DNA of 49,527 nucleotides from an uncultured Lachnospiraceae bacterium (GTDB lineage Bacteria; Bacillota; Clostridia; Lachnospirales; Lachnospiraceae): positions 1 through 49,527 of the forward strand of contig CACZPJ010000050.1 of assembly GCA_902782995.1 (NCBI GenBank), read 5' to 3'. A model generated the notes under the pieces. That model was given only the letters and a program-made list of their open reading frames with translations, was not told the origin of the DNA and searched no databases. Numbering within the stretch: the stretch's first letter is position 1; the number at the start of each line of letters is the position of its first letter. Below are positions 48,874 through 49,527 of this stretch, one piece after another. The position numbers and the translations under genes were made by a program.

Positions 48874-49527
48874 TCATCTCTTTTTATAAATAAGCAATTC
48901 CGGATTTTCGCCTTTTGCCTCATAGGTACAAACCATGATAAAATCCATATCTGCTAAAATACCAAAGCACCTCTCACCGTCGAATTCAGATTCTAACTGA
49001 TTTCCCAAATAAGTCTTCTCATCATCCAAAAACTTCACCTTTGTTCCATTCGGAAGTGTGTACTTCAGATTCACATATTTTCCGACAAGTGCATGCAATT
49101 TTTCCACTCTCGGCAGTCCCTCTACATGAAGTTCATTGATTTCCCTGATCAACTGCTGCTTAAATGCTTCAAACTGTCCATTGTCACTGAGCTTGTCATA
49201 TCTCTTCCAGTAATCCAGTTTCGGAAGCATCTCCTTCAGATAAGAACGTGCCTGTTCTTCCGTAAAATCGTCACTGACCATGTTTTTTACACACACATCG
49301 ATCAGTTCATCCATATCGCTATAGGTGTAGGTTCCATCCGCATAACACCACTTACAATAGTCCTCATTCAAGGTGCCATCTTTCTCACGGCCTATGATCG
49401 AATCATCAATAGGCATCCCACAGCACTGGCAGATCAGTTTACGTGGTTCTCCTAAAAGTGTATTGATCGAAACATCAAATTCCTTCGATAAAAGCTTCAA
49501 TGTTTCTGTATTTGGTACTGTCTCGCC
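48874..49527 (-). CDS. XRE-type regulator with zinc-ribbon domain (5' end cut by window)
   Basis: The reading frame is open to the right edge. The visible part begins inside an XRE helix-turn-helix: GETVPNTETLKLLSKEFDVS, then INTLLGE. A zinc ribbon follows (CQCCGMPIDD and CKWCYADGTY, four cysteines), then a helical segment and a C-terminal beta domain. The apparent internal start at 49500 is a TTG in the middle of the domain and is not a true start. Related proteins join an XRE DNA-binding domain to this putative zinc ribbon. The target is unknown. It converges on the LysR gene 28 nt away, with no clear terminator between. Confidence 0.85.
   Translation of the reverse strand, partial: GETVPNTETLKLLSKEFDVSINTLLGEPRKLICQCCGMPIDDSIIGREKDGTLNEDYCKWCYADGTYTYSDMDELIDVCVKNMVSDDFTEEQARSYLKEMLPKLDYWKRYDKLSDNGQFEAFKQQLIREINELHVEGLPRVEKLHALVGKYVNLKYTLPNGTKVKFLDDEKTYLGNQLESEFDGERCFGILADMDFIMVCTYEAKGENPELLIYKKR

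Noticed and set aside
48522..48923. 133-codon minus-strand frame antisense to the LysR gene
   Set aside because: It is an open frame created by LysR codon use, with no ribosome binding site or recognisable product.
42253..49527. Possible genomic island or prophage in the accessory region
   Set aside because: No integrase, transposase, tRNA end or flanking repeat is visible; only gene content suggests accessory character.
1..49527. CRISPR arrays, tRNA or rRNA genes, insertion sequences
   Set aside because: No regularly spaced repeats, cloverleaf-like elements, rRNA-like sequence or transposase frames were seen.

Overview
The window looks like chromosome of a Gram-positive, low-to-mid GC Clostridia member, most likely Lachnospiraceae. 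This rests on gene content and order: mreBCD with minCDE, yqfC-yqfD-phoH, a ylm-type division cluster, TTG/GTG starts and strong AGGAGG ribosome binding sites. The sporulation-family genes yqfC, yqfD, a SpoVB-type flippase and a BofC-like protein point to a spore-forming lineage, although the window cannot show that the strain sporulates. Genus and species cannot be fixed from the sequence alone. Nearly all genes lie on the minus strand, so transcription runs mainly from high to low coordinates.

Layout, left to right. 1-2070: a cytidylate-kinase-like gene whose promoter holds a perfect palindrome, and a decayed ABC exporter (5' truncated and frameshifted). 2109-3809: a single methyl-accepting chemotaxis protein with its own promoter and terminator. 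3921-9987: a probable operon read as HlyD-like protein, yggS, sepF, ylmH, aroB, lspA, rluD-like. This is the firmicute division-associated ylm cluster with divIVA and ylmG absent, aroB inserted and an orphan HlyD-like membrane protein at its head. 10113-10813: a small DUF378 membrane protein and a small P-loop protein that converge on a shared terminator. 10902-21211: an envelope and shape operon, radC-mreB-mreC-mreD-PBP2-minC-minD-minE-rodA-mgsA-dacF. 21286-31967: DUF308 protein, two FAD oxidoreductases, mutS, mutL, miaA and a methionine gamma-lyase-like gene. 32126-42068: zinc-ribbon membrane protein, rlmH, pdp, yqfC, yqfD, phoH, a degenerate pgpH, ybeY, a DUF3048 lipoprotein, a flippase and a BofC-like protein.

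42253-49527 is an accessory region with small, separately regulated units: a GNAT gene; a CrtC/AttH-like protein plus zinc-less MDR oxidoreductase with a divergent TetR regulator; a LOG-family gene; an SDR gene frameshifted at an A8 tract, following a flavodoxin gene with a divergent LysR regulator; and an XRE/zinc-ribbon regulator cut by the right edge.

The observations most worth a second look are the PgpH homologue that has lost most metal ligands of its HD phosphodiesterase site, the CrtC-like/MDR/TetR cassette, the orphan HlyD-like protein in the division operon, the four-unit 42-bp repeat in the mutL linker, and several well-placed operator-like palindromes. I found no CRISPR array, tRNA, rRNA, insertion sequence or prophage. 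No gene-free stretch exceeds 300 bases.
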